A stretch of 64,000 nucleotides of DNA from JBOCEF01 sp050586345 (GCF_050586345.1 NZ_JBOCEF010000005.1:1-64000); one strand, 5' to 3'; positions 42,245 to 53,197 are shown, counted from the stretch's first letter. Numbers and translations: made by a program. The notes: generated by a model from the letters alone, not told the origin.

Positions 42245-45163
42245 TCAGTTCTCCAGTCGTTCGAGCAGCGCGGGCACGTGCACCTGGTCGGACTTGTAGG
42301 AGCCGGTGAGCACGTACATCACCAGGTTCACGCCGAAGCGGAAGGCCATCTCGCGCTGGCGCAGGCTGGTGGTGGGCGCGAGGAACGAGCCGGAGCTGTC
42401 CACCGCCCAGGCCGCGGCCCAGTCATTGGCGCCGATGATCACCGGCGTCACCCCGTCATTGAGGTTGCGGAAGGGCCGGCCCTCGGCCGCGTCGGGCTCG
42501 ACCGCGGCCTCGAGCCAGGTCTCGCCGCCGGTCCAGCGGCCGGGGAAATCGTTCAGCAGGTAGAAGGTGCGGGTCAGCACGTGGTCCTGGGGCGTCGGTT
42601 CCAGCGGCGGCAGGTCCAGCGCGGCGGCGAGGCGGCGCAGGGCGCGCCCCTCGGGCGTGCCGCCGCCCATCCCCGCCGACAGGTGCGCGTCGCGGGTGTC
42701 GAACACGATCATGCCGCCGGTGCGGGTGAAGGCGTTCAGCTTCTCATAGGCCGCGTCCGAGGGCGTGGCCTGGCCCGGCGAGACCGGCCAGTAGATCATC
42801 GGGTAGAAGGCGAGCTCGTCCCGCTCGAGATCCACGCCGATCGGGTCGGCGGGCTCCACCGCGGTGCGGGACGCGAGGACGCGGGACAGGCCCCGCAGCC
42901 CGGCCTCGGACATGCGGTCGACGGCGGCGTCGCCGGTGATGACATAGGCCAGCACCGTGTCGGTGGTCGCGGCGATGGCGCGCGCGTCCTCGGAGCGGCG
43001 GCGGGCCGCCTCGGCGGCGCCCGCGGGCGGCTCTCCGGTCCCGAAGGCGGGGGTGTCGACGCCCGGAACCTGCGCCAGCTGCATGGGCAGGCGCTGGGCC
43101 TCCACCTCGGGCGGCAGGGCCTGCGCCCGGGCCTCGCCCACGGCGGCAAGGCCCAGCCCGGCGGCCAGCGCCAGCCCGGCGGCCCGCGCCCCGATCCGCG
43201 GCAGCCGCCCCGAGACCCAGAGCGAGGCGGCGGCGTCCAGCGCCAGCAAGAGCGCGGCGAGGGCCAGCAGCGGGCCCTTCAGGTCCCGCTCCTCGGCCCG
43301 CCCGAGGCTGTCGGCGCTCGCGCTCGGGGGGGGCGGGGGGGCGAGCGCCAGCACCGTCTCCGGCCCCGTCACGTTATGGGCCAGCGCCCGCGCGCCCGCC
43401 TGGTAGATGCCCGGGGGAGCGTCGGGGCCCGGCCGCCCCTCGGCGAGCCTTGCGCCGGGGACGCCCGCGGCGCGGTCCGCGTCGGCCTCGCGCCCGAAGC
43501 CGTCGAGCACGACGGTCGGCGTCCAGGTCAGCTCCGGGTCCGCCGCGGCGGCGTCGGCCCCGCCGGTTCCCGCGGCCAGCGCCAGCCGTTCCAGCATCTG
43601 CACGAAAAGGCCCGAGAGCGGCAGCGAGGACCATTCCGCATTGGCGGTGACATGGAACAGGACCACCCGCCCCTCGCCGCGCTGGACCATGGTCACCAGG
43701 GGCGTTCCGTCGGCGAGCGAGGCGATGGTGCGCGCGGCCACGTCCGGCCCGGGCTGCGCCAGCACCTGGCGGGACACCGAGACGTCCGCGGGCGGGGTCA
43801 GCCCGGCGAAGGGCGAAGCCTCGGGGAAGGCGGCGATGGGCTGCGGGGCGCCCCAGCTCATGGCGCCGCCCACGGCCCGGCCCCCGGCGCGCAGGCGCAC
43901 GGGCAGGAGCGGGTCTTCTTCAAGGTCGCGCCGCTCCGCCTCGGCCCGGGCCAGCCGCGGCCCGGCGAAGCGGACCAGCAGCCCGCCGCCCTCGACCCAT
44001 TCGGTCAGGGCGGCGCGTTCTTCATCCGGGAAGGCGCCGATATCGGCGAGGATCAGCGCGTCGGCGCCGGTCTCGATCATCTCGGGGACCAGCCCCTCCA
44101 TCACCTCGGCGGTGGGAACCAGCGCCTGGCGCAGGAAGTGCAGCTGAGAGGTCAGCGGGCGCGCGCCATCCTCGGCGGCGCCGGACAAGAGGCCCACCCG
44201 CTTGCGGCGCACCGCGTCGTCGGCCAGCGTCACGCCCCCCGCCGAGGCGCCGGACAGCAGCGCGATGCGGCGCGTGTTGTTGCGCAGCTCCAGCGGCAGG
44301 TCGAAGACGAGGGTCGCCTCGGTCTCGCCCTCCGCGAACAGCGCCTCGGCGCGGGCGAGGCGGCGGTCCGCGCCCTCGGGCGAGCGGCCGATGGCGACGG
44401 CGGCGACCGCGCGCTCGGCCCCGCCCTGGGCGCGCAGGGCCGTGGCGGTCAGCGCGCCGTCCGTCAGGGTCGGCGGGCGCAGCGCCAGCGCGGTGCGGCC
44501 GGGGCCGATCATGGTGGTCGGGGCGATGGCGGTCAGCGCGTCGGCGAGGCCGTCGGCCTCTTCATGCGCCAGCCCGTCATGGAGATAGACGATCGAGAGG
44601 CCCTCGGCCGCCGGGCGCGCGGCGAAGGCTTCCACCGCCGGGATGAACCCGGCGCGGTCCGGCGCCCAGGGGAAGGGGGTCGCGGCCTCGACCGCGCCGC
44701 GCCAGTCGCCGGCGGCGCGCAGTTCAAGGGGATCGCCCGGGCCGACGGGGGCGGCGATGCGGCGGAAGGCGACGGGACGCCCCGCGCGGTCGGCCTGTTC
44801 CACGGCCTCCAGCGCCCGCGCCCGGCGGTCCTCCCAATCCGGGGCCGAGGCCCAGCCGCCATCCATCAGCACCAGCACCGGGCCCGAGCCCTCGGCCAGC
44901 GGCCGCGCCGGGTTCAGCACCGGGCGGGCGAAGGCCACGATCAGCGCCGCGATCATCGCGAGGCGCAGCAGCAGCAGCCACCAGGGCGTGCGGTCGGGCA
45001 TGCGTTCCTCGTCCCGCAGCCCGAGCAGCAGGCGCACGCCGGGGAACACCTGGCGCCTCGGCGCCGGGGGCGTGGCGCGCAGCAGGATCCACAGCACCGG
45101 CAGGGCGGCGAGCGCGGTCAGCAGCCAGGGGTTGAGGAAGGCCAGCGGGCCGAGGGTCAGCAT
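42245..45163 (-). CDS. BatA-type membrane protein fused to DUF4159
   Basis: 972 residues. N-terminal Aerotolerance-regulator BatA segment (LGPLAFLNPWLLTALAALPVLWILLRATPPAPRRQVFPG) with a second helix at about 62-80, then a vWA/amidotransferase-like region (LVLMDGGWAS..., LILADIGAFPDEERAALTEWVEGGG). A helix pair near 625-670 precedes the C-terminal DUF4159 (about 700-965: MIYWPVSPGQATPSDAAYEKLNAFTRTGGMIVFDTRD). Partners are MoxR and the DUF58 protein. The biochemical role of the system is not established. Confidence 0.87.
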   Translation of the reverse strand: MLTLGPLAFLNPWLLTALAALPVLWILLRATPPAPRRQVFPGVRLLLGLRDEERMPDRTPWWLLLLRLAMIAALIVAFARPVLNPARPLAEGSGPVLVLMDGGWASAPDWEDRRARALEAVEQADRAGRPVAFRRIAAPVGPGDPLELRAAGDWRGAVEAATPFPWAPDRAGFIPAVEAFAARPAAEGLSIVYLHDGLAHEEADGLADALTAIAPTTMIGPGRTALALRPPTLTDGALTATALRAQGGAERAVAAVAIGRSPEGADRRLARAEALFAEGETEATLVFDLPLELRNNTRRIALLSGASAGGVTLADDAVRRKRVGLLSGAAEDGARPLTSQLHFLRQALVPTAEVMEGLVPEMIETGADALILADIGAFPDEERAALTEWVEGGGLLVRFAGPRLARAEAERRDLEEDPLLPVRLRAGGRAVGGAMSWGAPQPIAAFPEASPFAGLTPPADVSVSRQVLAQPGPDVAARTIASLADGTPLVTMVQRGEGRVVLFHVTANAEWSSLPLSGLFVQMLERLALAAGTGGADAAAADPELTWTPTVVLDGFGREADADRAAGVPGARLAEGRPGPDAPPGIYQAGARALAHNVTGPETVLALAPPPPPSASADSLGRAEERDLKGPLLALAALLLALDAAASLWVSGRLPRIGARAAGLALAAGLGLAAVGEARAQALPPEVEAQRLPMQLAQVPGVDTPAFGTGEPPAGAAEAARRRSEDARAIAATTDTVLAYVITGDAAVDRMSEAGLRGLSRVLASRTAVEPADPIGVDLERDELAFYPMIYWPVSPGQATPSDAAYEKLNAFTRTGGMIVFDTRDAHLSAGMGGGTPEGRALRRLAAALDLPPLEPTPQDHVLTRTFYLLNDFPGRWTGGETWLEAAVEPDAAEGRPFRNLNDGVTPVIIGANDWAAAWAVDSSGSFLAPTTSLRQREMAFRFGVNLVMYVLTGSYKSDQVHVPALLERLEN

Positions 45164-45338
45164 GCGAGGGGGTTCTCCGGGCCGGGCGCGCGGGGGGGGC
45201 GCGGGACGGGCAGGGGGGCGCGGGAGGCCGCTTCACACCCGCGCGCCGCAAGGGGGCGGCGCGCGCCGCCCGCCGCGGGCGCAGGGCGCAGGGCGGCGCC
45301 GCAGGCGGCGCGGGCGCCGGGAAGGGGGCGTGCGGCCG

Positions 45339-46285
45339 TCACCGCATCCCCCCGCCGATGGCGCCGTAGAGCCACAGGAGCGCCTTGCGCGGGCTCTCGT
45401 TCGTGCGGTGGATCTCGAACCGCCAGCCCGCGGCGCGGCAGGCGTCCGACAGCTCGTCGCGCCGCTCGGCCAGCTTCTTCTTGTACATCTCGCGCAGGCC
45501 GCGGGCGCGGTGGGTCTCGAAATCCACCGATCCGCCGGCCGAGGTGAGGACCAGCCGCCCGTCGAAGGGGAACGCCTCCTCCGCCGGGTCGACGATCTGC
45601 ACGAAGGCGCCCTGGACGCCGCGGTCCGAGGCGTTGCGCAGCGCCGCCAGCGCATCCTCGCGCGGGCCCATGAAGTCCGAGAAGAACACCGCCTTGCCGC
45701 CGCGCACCATCGGCGCGCGGGGCGGGGCGCCGAAATCGTCTTCGGTCATGGCGGCGGTCATCCGCCCGCCCTCCTCGGCCAGCGCCAGCGCGATGCGGGT
45801 CAGCTGCGTCTCGCCCGAGCGCGGCGCCTCGGCGTCGGTGGACAGCAGCGACACCCGCTCCCCCCCGCGCACCAGCAGCACCGAGAGGGCCATGGACAAC
45901 AGCGCCGCCCGCTGCCGCTTGGTGCGGGGGGCCATGTCCGATTTCCAGTTCATGCCGCGCGACAGGTCGGCCCAGATGGCGACGGTCTGCGCCGCCTCCC
46001 ACTCCATCTCGCGGATGAACATGTGGTCCGACCGGCCCGAGCGGCGCCAGTCGATGGCGGTCGCCGGGTCCCCGGGCATGGCCTGGCGGTACTGCCAGAA
46101 GCTCTCCCCGGGCCCGGCCCGCCGCCGCCCGTGCACGCCCGCGGCGACGCTGGCGGCCAGCCGCTCGGCCTCGGCCAGCAGCGGCGGCAGCGCGCCCGAG
46201 ATCCGCTCCGCGTCCCGGCGCAGCCAGGCGGGGGTGTCCGCATCCGTCCGGCGCGCGCCCGCGGGAGAAGAGGAGGAGGCGTCGC

Positions 46286-46289
<4 letters not shown>
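45339..46289 (-). CDS. DUF58 domain-containing protein
   Basis: 316 residues. The start is TTG at 46287-46289, overlapping the moxR stop as TTGA and preceded by GGAGG at seven bases; no ATG or GTG serves the N-terminus. The DUF58 signature is DWRRSGRSDHMFIREMEWEAAQTVAIWADLSRGM, followed by a vWA-like beta-alpha part. DUF58 proteins are the usual partner of MoxR ATPases. Translational coupling to moxR is apparent. Confidence 0.9.
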
Positions 46290-47293
<1,004 letters not shown>

Positions 47294-47405
47294 CGGGCGT
47301 CCTTCGCGGGGGCGTCGCCTGCGCGACGTCTGAGCAGCCTGGGCGGCATCCGTGCGGCGCGGCCCCCCGCGGGGGGGCGCGCGCGTGGTCTTGTGTGGAA
47401 AGTCT

Positions 47406-47423
47406 AAGCTGAACATGTAGCTT
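47406..47423. promoter_or_regulatory. Short inverted repeat in the moxR/DUF1285 divergent promoter
   Basis: AAGCT-N8-AGCTT in the 177-base gap between the divergent starts. Arms are short. It is noted because the spot is AT-richer and lies where both promoters must be. Confidence 0.25.
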
Positions 47424-47470
47424 GTCCAACAGCCGCGCACGTCGCGCCGCCGCCGCAAAGGGAGGTTCCG

Positions 47471-48103
47471 ATGGTCGAAAAGGGTCACGTGTCCGAGAGC
47501 GCCGCCGCGAACGGCGCCCCCCGCGCGGACGGGACCGGCGCGGCCGAGGGGCTGGCGAAGACCATCGGCGCCGCGTCGAAAAAGGGCCCGCCGCCCGTAC
47601 ACTTGTGGAACCCGCCCTATCGCGGGGACCTCGACATCCGCATCAAGCGCGACGGGTCCTGGTGGCACGAGGGCGGCCGGATCGGGCGCGAGGGGCTGGT
47701 GCGCCTCTTCGCCTCGGTGCTGAAATACGAAGACGGTCGTCACTACCTTGTGACCCCGGTCGAGAAGGTCGGCATCACCGTTGACGACGCCCCCTTCGTC
47801 GCCGTGGACTTCCGCGTGGACGGCAAAGGGAACGCCCAGGTCATCACCTTCACGACCAATGTCGGCGACGAGACGGCGGCGGGCCCCGAGAACCCGATTC
47901 GGGTTGAGAAGGACCCCGAGACCGGCGAGCCCTCGCCTTACGTTCACGTGCGCCGCGGCCTCGAGGCGCTGATCGACCGCAAGAGCTTCTACCGCCTGGT
48001 GGAGATCGGCGAGGTGGAGGAGCAAGGCGGCGCGCGCCTGTTCGGCCTGCGCTCGGGCGGGGAATTCTTCCCGCTGGCCGGGGCCGACGCGATGGGGCTC
48101 TGA
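47471..48103 (+). CDS. DUF1285 domain-containing protein
   Basis: 210 residues after GGAGGTTCCG. A 40-residue low-complexity start is followed by the DUF1285 core: GDLDIRIKRDGSWWHEGGRIGREGLVRLFASVLK and YLVTPVEKVGI, with RRGLEALIDRKSFYRLVEIGEV at the end. Family function is unknown. It starts a run of three + strand genes with no gaps over 10 bases and is often next to moxR or cca in this order. Confidence 0.9.
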   Translation: MVEKGHVSESAAANGAPRADGTGAAEGLAKTIGAASKKGPPPVHLWNPPYRGDLDIRIKRDGSWWHEGGRIGREGLVRLFASVLKYEDGRHYLVTPVEKVGITVDDAPFVAVDFRVDGKGNAQVITFTTNVGDETAAGPENPIRVEKDPETGEPSPYVHVRRGLEALIDRKSFYRLVEIGEVEEQGGARLFGLRSGGEFFPLAGADAMGL

Positions 48104-48108
48104 GCGCC

Positions 48109-48489
48109 ATGACCGGGACCCCCGACACCGGCCTGATCGCCGCCCGCGCCGCCGCCTGCATCGCCGAGCTGGAGGAGGCGTGGGAGCCCCTTTTCGACGA
48201 CGAGGACATGCCCGCCCACGACGCCGAGGCCCATGCCGAGGTCGCCGCGATCATCCGCCGCTTCGCCGCGAAGGCCGGGGCGGCGGACACGCGGCGCGCG
48301 GTGAAGGCCGAGCTCGACGAGGCGGTGCGGGCGCTGAACGATCTCGACGAGGCGCGCGGCGGCGGGCTGCTGGAGACGGATGAGCGGGAGATCATCGTCC
48401 CCGCGCTCAATGCCATCGCCGCGGCGGCGGGGCTGGAGCTGTCGGATTACGACGACGGCGACCCGACGCTGGACCTGCGGATGTTCTGA
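48109..48489 (+). CDS. Hypothetical acidic helical protein
   Basis: 126 residues, predicted helical and acidic, e.g. IAELEEAWEPLFDDEDMPAHDAEAHAEVAAII and VKAELDEAVRALNDLDEARGGG, ending YDDGDPTLDLRMF. It follows DUF1285 by five bases, so co-transcription is likely. No domain recognised. Confidence 0.65.
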   Translation: MTGTPDTGLIAARAAACIAELEEAWEPLFDDEDMPAHDAEAHAEVAAIIRRFAAKAGAADTRRAVKAELDEAVRALNDLDEARGGGLLETDEREIIVPALNAIAAAAGLELSDYDDGDPTLDLRMF

Positions 48490-48499
48490 GGGGGGCGGG

Positions 48500-48910
48500 A
48501 TGTTCCTGTTCGGCTTCCCGATGCTGCCCGGCGCAGCGCCGCCCGAGCGCGTGGCGCAGGCGCTGCGCGAGGCCGCCGCCTCCCATGGGCAAGCGGACCC
48601 CGTGCTCATGGTTCTGTTCGAAGGGGACGGGCTGGGGCGCGGGGCGCTGGACGCCGCGCAGGAGGCGGGAGAGCCGCCCGCGGCGCTGATCCCCGAGGCC
48701 GCGTATCTCGACCCCGAATGGCTCGCCGCCCGGACCGTGCCGCGCGACCACCCCAGCATCCGCCGCCCGCGCCGCGACATGCGCTTCCGGCCGGCCCCCG
48801 AGATCCTCGATGCGGTGGAGGCGGCGGTGGGCGAGGCGCCTGGCGTCGACGCGGCCGCCCTCGCGCCGGTGTTCCACGCGGCGCGGGCGCGGCTGTCGCA
48901 GCAAGGCTGA
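48500..48910 (+). CDS. Hypothetical protein
   Basis: 136 residues from the ATG after GGGGGCGGG. Starts MFLFGFPMLPGAAPPERVAQAL, contains RTVPRDHPSIRRPRRDMRFRP, and ends with a helical part. Ten bases after the preceding gene, so probably one transcript. Unrecognised family. Confidence 0.6.
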   Translation: MFLFGFPMLPGAAPPERVAQALREAAASHGQADPVLMVLFEGDGLGRGALDAAQEAGEPPAALIPEAAYLDPEWLAARTVPRDHPSIRRPRRDMRFRPAPEILDAVEAAVGEAPGVDAAALAPVFHAARARLSQQG

Positions 48911-49014
48911 CGCCTTTTCTTTCCCGGCGCGCAACCCGGCCATTCCCGCGCTGCGGCGCCGCGGGGGCCCGGGGGCGCTTGCCGCCGGGCCCCCGCCGCG
49001 CCATCTTCCCGGCC

Positions 49015-49821
49015 ATGACACGCGCACCCCTTTCCATCGACCTTCTGGCCCGGGCGGTCGCGGGCGATGCGCCTGACCCTGCGTCACCCGTCGCCGCGCC
49101 GCGGGCCCAGGACGCGGGCACCTCGGATTACGACCTCAACCCCGACCTGCGTCCCGCCCTCTCGGGCGGGCGGCCCAGGCTGCGCGCCGCCGCGGTGCTC
49201 TGCCCGGTGGTGGAGCGGGAGGGCGAGCTGCGCGTCATCCTCACCCGCCGCTCGGACCACCTGAAGGCCCATTCGGGGCAGGTGGCGTTCCCGGGCGGCA
49301 AGCTCGACCCCTCGGACCCGTCGCTGGCCCACGCGGCCCTGCGCGAGGCGGAGGAGGAGATCGGCCTGCCCCCCTCGATGGTCCGCCTGCTGGGCGAGAT
49401 CGACGGGCACGAGACGGGCACGGGCTTCGCCATCACCCCCTTCGTGGGCATCGTCGACCCGGCCTTCGTGCCGCGCCCCGACCCGGGCGAGGTGGCCGAG
49501 GTGTTCGAGCCGCCGCTCTCCTTCCTCATGGACCCGGCCAACCGGCGGCGCGACAGCCGAGACTGGCAGGGCAAGCGGCGGTATTTCTACGCCATCCCGT
49601 GGGAGGGGCGGTACATCTGGGGCGCCACGGCGCGGATGCTGGTGGGGCTCTCGGACCGTCTTCAGGCGCTGGCCGAGGGCCGCGTCGGCCCCGGCGCGGC
49701 GCTGCCGGGCGAGGGGCTGCGGCCCTCGGGCGACCCGATGGGCGTCGCCTCGGCCGAGGCGCGGGTGCTGGACCGCGCCGACATGCCCCCGCGGCGGCCC
49801 CGCGGCGGCGCGCCGGACTGA
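49015..49821 (+). CDS. CoA pyrophosphatase (Nudix, NudL type)
   Basis: 268 residues from MTRAPLSID. UPF0035-type signature RRSDHLKAHSGQVAFPGGK precedes the Nudix box GGKLDPSDPSLAHAALREAEEEIGL (about 94-118) with the metal-binding REAEEE. It cleaves CoA and acyl-CoA to phosphopantetheine and 3',5'-ADP. The Ala-rich N-terminus and a Gly/Pro tail are lineage additions. The open frame extends further upstream without a ribosome site. Confidence 0.9.
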   Translation: MTRAPLSIDLLARAVAGDAPDPASPVAAPRAQDAGTSDYDLNPDLRPALSGGRPRLRAAAVLCPVVEREGELRVILTRRSDHLKAHSGQVAFPGGKLDPSDPSLAHAALREAEEEIGLPPSMVRLLGEIDGHETGTGFAITPFVGIVDPAFVPRPDPGEVAEVFEPPLSFLMDPANRRRDSRDWQGKRRYFYAIPWEGRYIWGATARMLVGLSDRLQALAEGRVGPGAALPGEGLRPSGDPMGVASAEARVLDRADMPPRRPRGGAPD

Positions 49822-49884
49822 CGGGCGCGGGGCGCATCCCGAACGGTTGGATCCCGGTCAGCGAAAGTCGGCCGCTGGGACCTG

Positions 49885-50325
49885 TCAGGCGCGCTCGGCC
49901 CGGTCGGGCACAAGCCGCAGGCGGCGGGCCCGGCGCCTCGGCGCATCGGCGGCGCGCGGCTCGGCGAAGGCGCGCAGCACGGCGGCGGCGTCGGTGCGGC
50001 CCGCGCGCAGGGCGAGGGCGGCGGGCGGCAGTCCCTCGGCCCCCGGGGCGCGCAGGTCGGCGCCCGCGGCCTCCAGCGCCAGGATCGCCGCCATGTCGCC
50101 GCGCAGCGCCGCGACATGCGCGGCCCGGTTTGCGAATTCCCCGCGCGCGTCGGGGCGCAGAAGCGGCATCCCGAACAGGTCCACCCCGTCCTTCAGACGC
50201 TCCAGCGCGTCGACCAGCGCGATTCGGTCCGCGCCGCTGGCCTCGGCCGGTCCGGCCAGGTCCGGGGCGGAGGGGGCGGCGTCGGCCGGGGCGGCGAGGG
50301 CGGACAGGGGCAGGGCGGCGGGCAT
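49885..50325 (-). CDS. Ankyrin-like repeat protein
   Basis: 146 residues from MPAALPLSAL. Two ankyrin-type repeats are visible: FANRAAHVAALRGDMAAILALEAAGADLRAPGAEG and LPPAALALRAGRTDAAAVLRAFAE. The first 40 residues are Ala/Pro-rich. It lies between convergent/divergent + strand genes on the opposite strand. Ribosome site is weak, so start and even gene status are less certain than its neighbours. Role unknown; ankyrin repeats mediate protein contacts. Confidence 0.55.
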   Translation of the reverse strand: MPAALPLSALAAPADAAPSAPDLAGPAEASGADRIALVDALERLKDGVDLFGMPLLRPDARGEFANRAAHVAALRGDMAAILALEAAGADLRAPGAEGLPPAALALRAGRTDAAAVLRAFAEPRAADAPRRRARRLRLVPDRAERA

Positions 50326-50480
50326 GTCCCCATGATGCGCGCCCGCGGCCCGCAGGTCCAGCGGGATCGACCCGCCCCGCGCCCCGGTTTCCTTTTTGTC
50401 GCGCCCCTGCACGCCGCTTTGTCGCGGCCCGGCGCGCGCCGCTGGACGCGGGGGGCGGGGGCGTGCGAAGCCTCTCGGCC

Positions 50481-51752
50481 ATGACCAGAGACCTGCCCGA
50501 TCCCGCCGCGCCGACGCGCCTTTCGGCCCCCTGGCTGCGCGCCCCCGCGGCGCAGGCCGTGGCCGCCGCCCTCGCCGCCGGGGGCGCGCGCAGCTGGTTC
50601 GTGGGCGGCTGCGTGCGCAACGCGCTTCTCGGGGCCGGGGCGACCGATATCGACATGGCCACCGACGCGCGCCCCGAGGACACGATGCGCCTCCTCTCCG
50701 CCGCCGGGCTGCGCGCCGTGCCGACGGGGATCGAGCACGGCACCGTCACCGCCGTCCACAAGGGCGTGGGGATCGAGGCGACCACCCTGCGCGCCGACGT
50801 CGCCACCGACGGGCGCCGCGCGGTGGTGGCCTTCACCGACGACATCGCCCGGGACGCGGCGCGGCGCGACTTCACCATGAACGCGCTCTATTGCACGCCG
50901 GAGGGGGACCTGGTGGACCCGCTGGGCGGGCTGCCGGACCTGCGCGCGCGCCGGGTGCGCTTCATCGGCGACGCGCAGCAGCGGATCCGCGAGGATTTCC
51001 TGCGCATCCTGCGCTTCTTCCGCTTCCACGCCTGGTTCGGCGACCCGGGGGGCGGGATCGACCCCGAGGGGCTCGCCGCCTGCGCGGCCGAGGCCGAGGG
51101 GATCGAGCGCCTGTCGCGCGAGCGGATCGGGGCCGAGATGAAGAAGCTGCTGGCCGCGCCCGACCCGGCCCCCGCCCTCTGCGCCATGGCCGCCTGCGGG
51201 GCGCTGATGCGCGCCGCGCCGGGGCTCGAGGCGCAGGCGATCGCGCCGCTGGTCGCGGCTGAACAGGCGGCGGGCGTCGCGCCCTCCTGGTCCCGGCGGG
51301 CGGCGGCGGGGATGGCCGCTGGCCGGGCGGCGACCGGGGCCTTCCCCGACGGCCCCGGCCTGGGGCTGGCCGAGGCCTGGCGGCTGTCGCGGGCCGAGGC
51401 GCGGGGTCTTGAGCGCATCGCCGAGTGCCTCTCCGCCGCCGAGCCGCCCGCCATCGCCGCCTGGCGGCACGGGGCGGAGCCGGCCCGGGACGCCGCGCTC
51501 ATCGCCGCCGCAGGCGCCGGCGCGCTGCTGACCCCCGCCGCCGCCGCGGCGCTGGAGGCCGAGATCGCCCGCGGCGCCGCGGCCGCCTTCCCGGTGACCG
51601 CGCGCGACCTGATCGCCCGCGGGGTCGAACCCGGCCCCGCGCTGGGCGCGGCGCTGAACCGGCTGCAGGCGGCCTGGCTCGCCGCGGATTTCGCGCCGGA
51701 CAAGGCGGCGCTGCTCGCCTCGATCCCCGAGGGCGGCGCCGGGGAGGCGTGA
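50481..51752 (+). CDS. cca: CCA tRNA nucleotidyltransferase
   Basis: 423 residues from MTRDLPDPAA; the longer translation upstream is antisense to the ankyrin gene. Class II polymerase-beta-type head: FVGGCVRNALLGAGATDIDMATDARPED with catalytic D56 and D58, then RRDFTMNALYC and the tRNA-head signature RIREDFLRILRFFRFHAWFGD. It adds or repairs the 3' CCA of tRNAs. The C-terminal Ala-rich domain is the long form common in alphaproteobacteria. Confidence 0.94.
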   Translation: MTRDLPDPAAPTRLSAPWLRAPAAQAVAAALAAGGARSWFVGGCVRNALLGAGATDIDMATDARPEDTMRLLSAAGLRAVPTGIEHGTVTAVHKGVGIEATTLRADVATDGRRAVVAFTDDIARDAARRDFTMNALYCTPEGDLVDPLGGLPDLRARRVRFIGDAQQRIREDFLRILRFFRFHAWFGDPGGGIDPEGLAACAAEAEGIERLSRERIGAEMKKLLAAPDPAPALCAMAACGALMRAAPGLEAQAIAPLVAAEQAAGVAPSWSRRAAAGMAAGRAATGAFPDGPGLGLAEAWRLSRAEARGLERIAECLSAAEPPAIAAWRHGAEPARDAALIAAAGAGALLTPAAAAALEAEIARGAAAAFPVTARDLIARGVEPGPALGAALNRLQAAWLAADFAPDKAALLASIPEGGAGEA

Positions 51753-51870
51753 TCGCCCCCATCACCGAACTTCATGCCCCGCGGGATTGCCGCGGGCGGG
51801 CGCCCCGGCGCATGGTTGCGCCCTGAATTGGGTCAGGGTGGCTGACGCAAGCGCGCGGGGAGGATGGCGC

Positions 51871-52581
51871 ATGACTGCATTGGCCCTGGCCGGAGAGCTC
51901 GCCCTCGTCGCGGCGGCCCAGGCCGTCCCCGCCGCGTCCGTCCCCGCCGCGTCCGTCCCCGCCGCGCCCGACCCGCTGGGCGCCGAGACGCTGCTCGCCC
52001 TCGCCGCCTTCGCCTTCGCCGGGTCCTGGACCCCGGGGCCGAACAACGCGATGCTCGCCGCCTCGGGGGCGCGTTTCGGCTATCGCGCCACGCTTCCGCA
52101 CCTGCTCGGGGTCACCATCGGCTTTTGCGTGATGTGCTTCGCCATCGGCCTCGGCCTCGGCGAGGCGTTCCAGCGCAGCGCGATCCTGCGCGAGGGGCTG
52201 CGCTGGGCGGGCGCCGCGGCGATGCTCTATATCGCGTGGAAGATCGCCACCGCCCCGGCCCCCGGCTCGGGCCGCGCCCGGGGCCGCCCGCTGAGCTTCC
52301 TCGAGGCCGCGGGCTTCCAGTGGATCAACCCCAAGGCCTGGATGATGTGCCTCGGGGTGCTGGCGCAGTTCGCCTCCGGCGCCGCCCCGGTGCAGGAGGC
52401 CGCGGCGGCGGCGGCGGTGTTCTTCGTCTCGGGCCTCAGCTCCACCCACGCCTGGACCCTGTTCGGCAAGGCCGCGGGGCGCTGGCTGGGGGACGGGTGG
52501 CGGCTCAGGGCCTTCAACCTCGGCATGGCCGGGCTGGTCGCGATGGGCGTCGTCGCGCTGATGACCGAGGATTTCGGGTGA
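51871..52581 (+). CDS. LysE family translocator
   Basis: 236 residues, start after GGAGG. Family markers are the early AGSWTPGPNNAMLAASGARFGYRATLPHLLGVTIGF and FQWINPKAWMMCLGVLAQF, with about six hydrophobic segments. It should export an amino acid or related metabolite; LysE/RhtB substrate cannot be assigned. A 15-base repeat encodes SVPAASVPAA near residue 20. It ends 10 bases from the convergent GGCT-like gene. Confidence 0.9.
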   Translation: MTALALAGELALVAAAQAVPAASVPAASVPAAPDPLGAETLLALAAFAFAGSWTPGPNNAMLAASGARFGYRATLPHLLGVTIGFCVMCFAIGLGLGEAFQRSAILREGLRWAGAAAMLYIAWKIATAPAPGSGRARGRPLSFLEAAGFQWINPKAWMMCLGVLAQFASGAAPVQEAAAAAAVFFVSGLSSTHAWTLFGKAAGRWLGDGWRLRAFNLGMAGLVAMGVVALMTEDFG

Positions 52582-52591
52582 TGAACGGGGG

Positions 52592-53197
52592 CTAGGCGCC
52601 CGTCCGCGCATCCAGCGCCGCCACCCGCGCCGCCTCGGCCCGCCACCAGTCGCGGGAGGCGAGGCGGCGGCGCAGCGGCGTGTCGGTCTGGGCGGGCGCG
52701 TTTTCAAGGTAGCGCACCGCCTCGTCCCGGCTGGCGCCCTCCAGCCCCAGCACCCAGGCCTCGGCCGCGTCATGGTCGAAGGCGCGGCCCGCATGCTCGG
52801 CGAAATTCGGCCGCAGCCCGGTCCAGACCGCCCCCGCGGCGCCGACCGCGCGGGCCCAGTCGGCCACCACGCCCGCGCCCGGCCCCTCCGCCAGCCCGGT
52901 GCGCAGGCAGACCTGCCCGATCAGCCCCAGCGGCGCGCGTTCCCGGCGCGCCAGGTCTTCGCGCGCCGCCGCCACATCCCGGCGGGCCGAGCGGATGGCA
53001 TGGGTCGGGCAGGGCGCGCCCCAGCCCTCGTCGATGCACACCGCCAGCCCCATCAGCCGCTTCGGCGAGATGCGCGAGAATTCGAGCGGCAGCGCCGGGC
53101 CGCCGCCCATCCGCCACGCGCCCTCGACATGCGGGGCGAGGTCGTCGAGGTCCCAGATCAGCGAGCCCCAGCCGATGATCGCGATGCGCCCTTCCAT
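52592..53197 (-). CDS. Gamma-glutamylcyclotransferase-like protein
   Basis: 201 residues from MEGRIAIIGWGSLIWDL, preceded by GAGGAGGG. The N-terminal GWGSLIWD is the substrate loop shape of the GGCT/AIG2 fold; FSRISPKRLMGLAVC and TGLRPNF follow. The usual catalytic Glu position is not clear to me, so the reaction is unknown. It precedes nothing on its strand but the convergent LysE gene, and lies 26 bases after the HAD gene, probably in one unit. Confidence 0.72.
   Translation of the reverse strand: MEGRIAIIGWGSLIWDLDDLAPHVEGAWRMGGGPALPLEFSRISPKRLMGLAVCIDEGWGAPCPTHAIRSARRDVAAAREDLARRERAPLGLIGQVCLRTGLAEGPGAGVVADWARAVGAAGAVWTGLRPNFAEHAGRAFDHDAAEAWVLGLEGASRDEAVRYLENAPAQTDTPLRRRLASRDWWRAEAARVAALDARTGA

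Noticed and set aside
39998..45547. 1849-codon plus-strand open frame
   Set aside because: Antisense to the DUF4159 operon, low-complexity Arg/Gly/Gln product, no ribosome site or domain.
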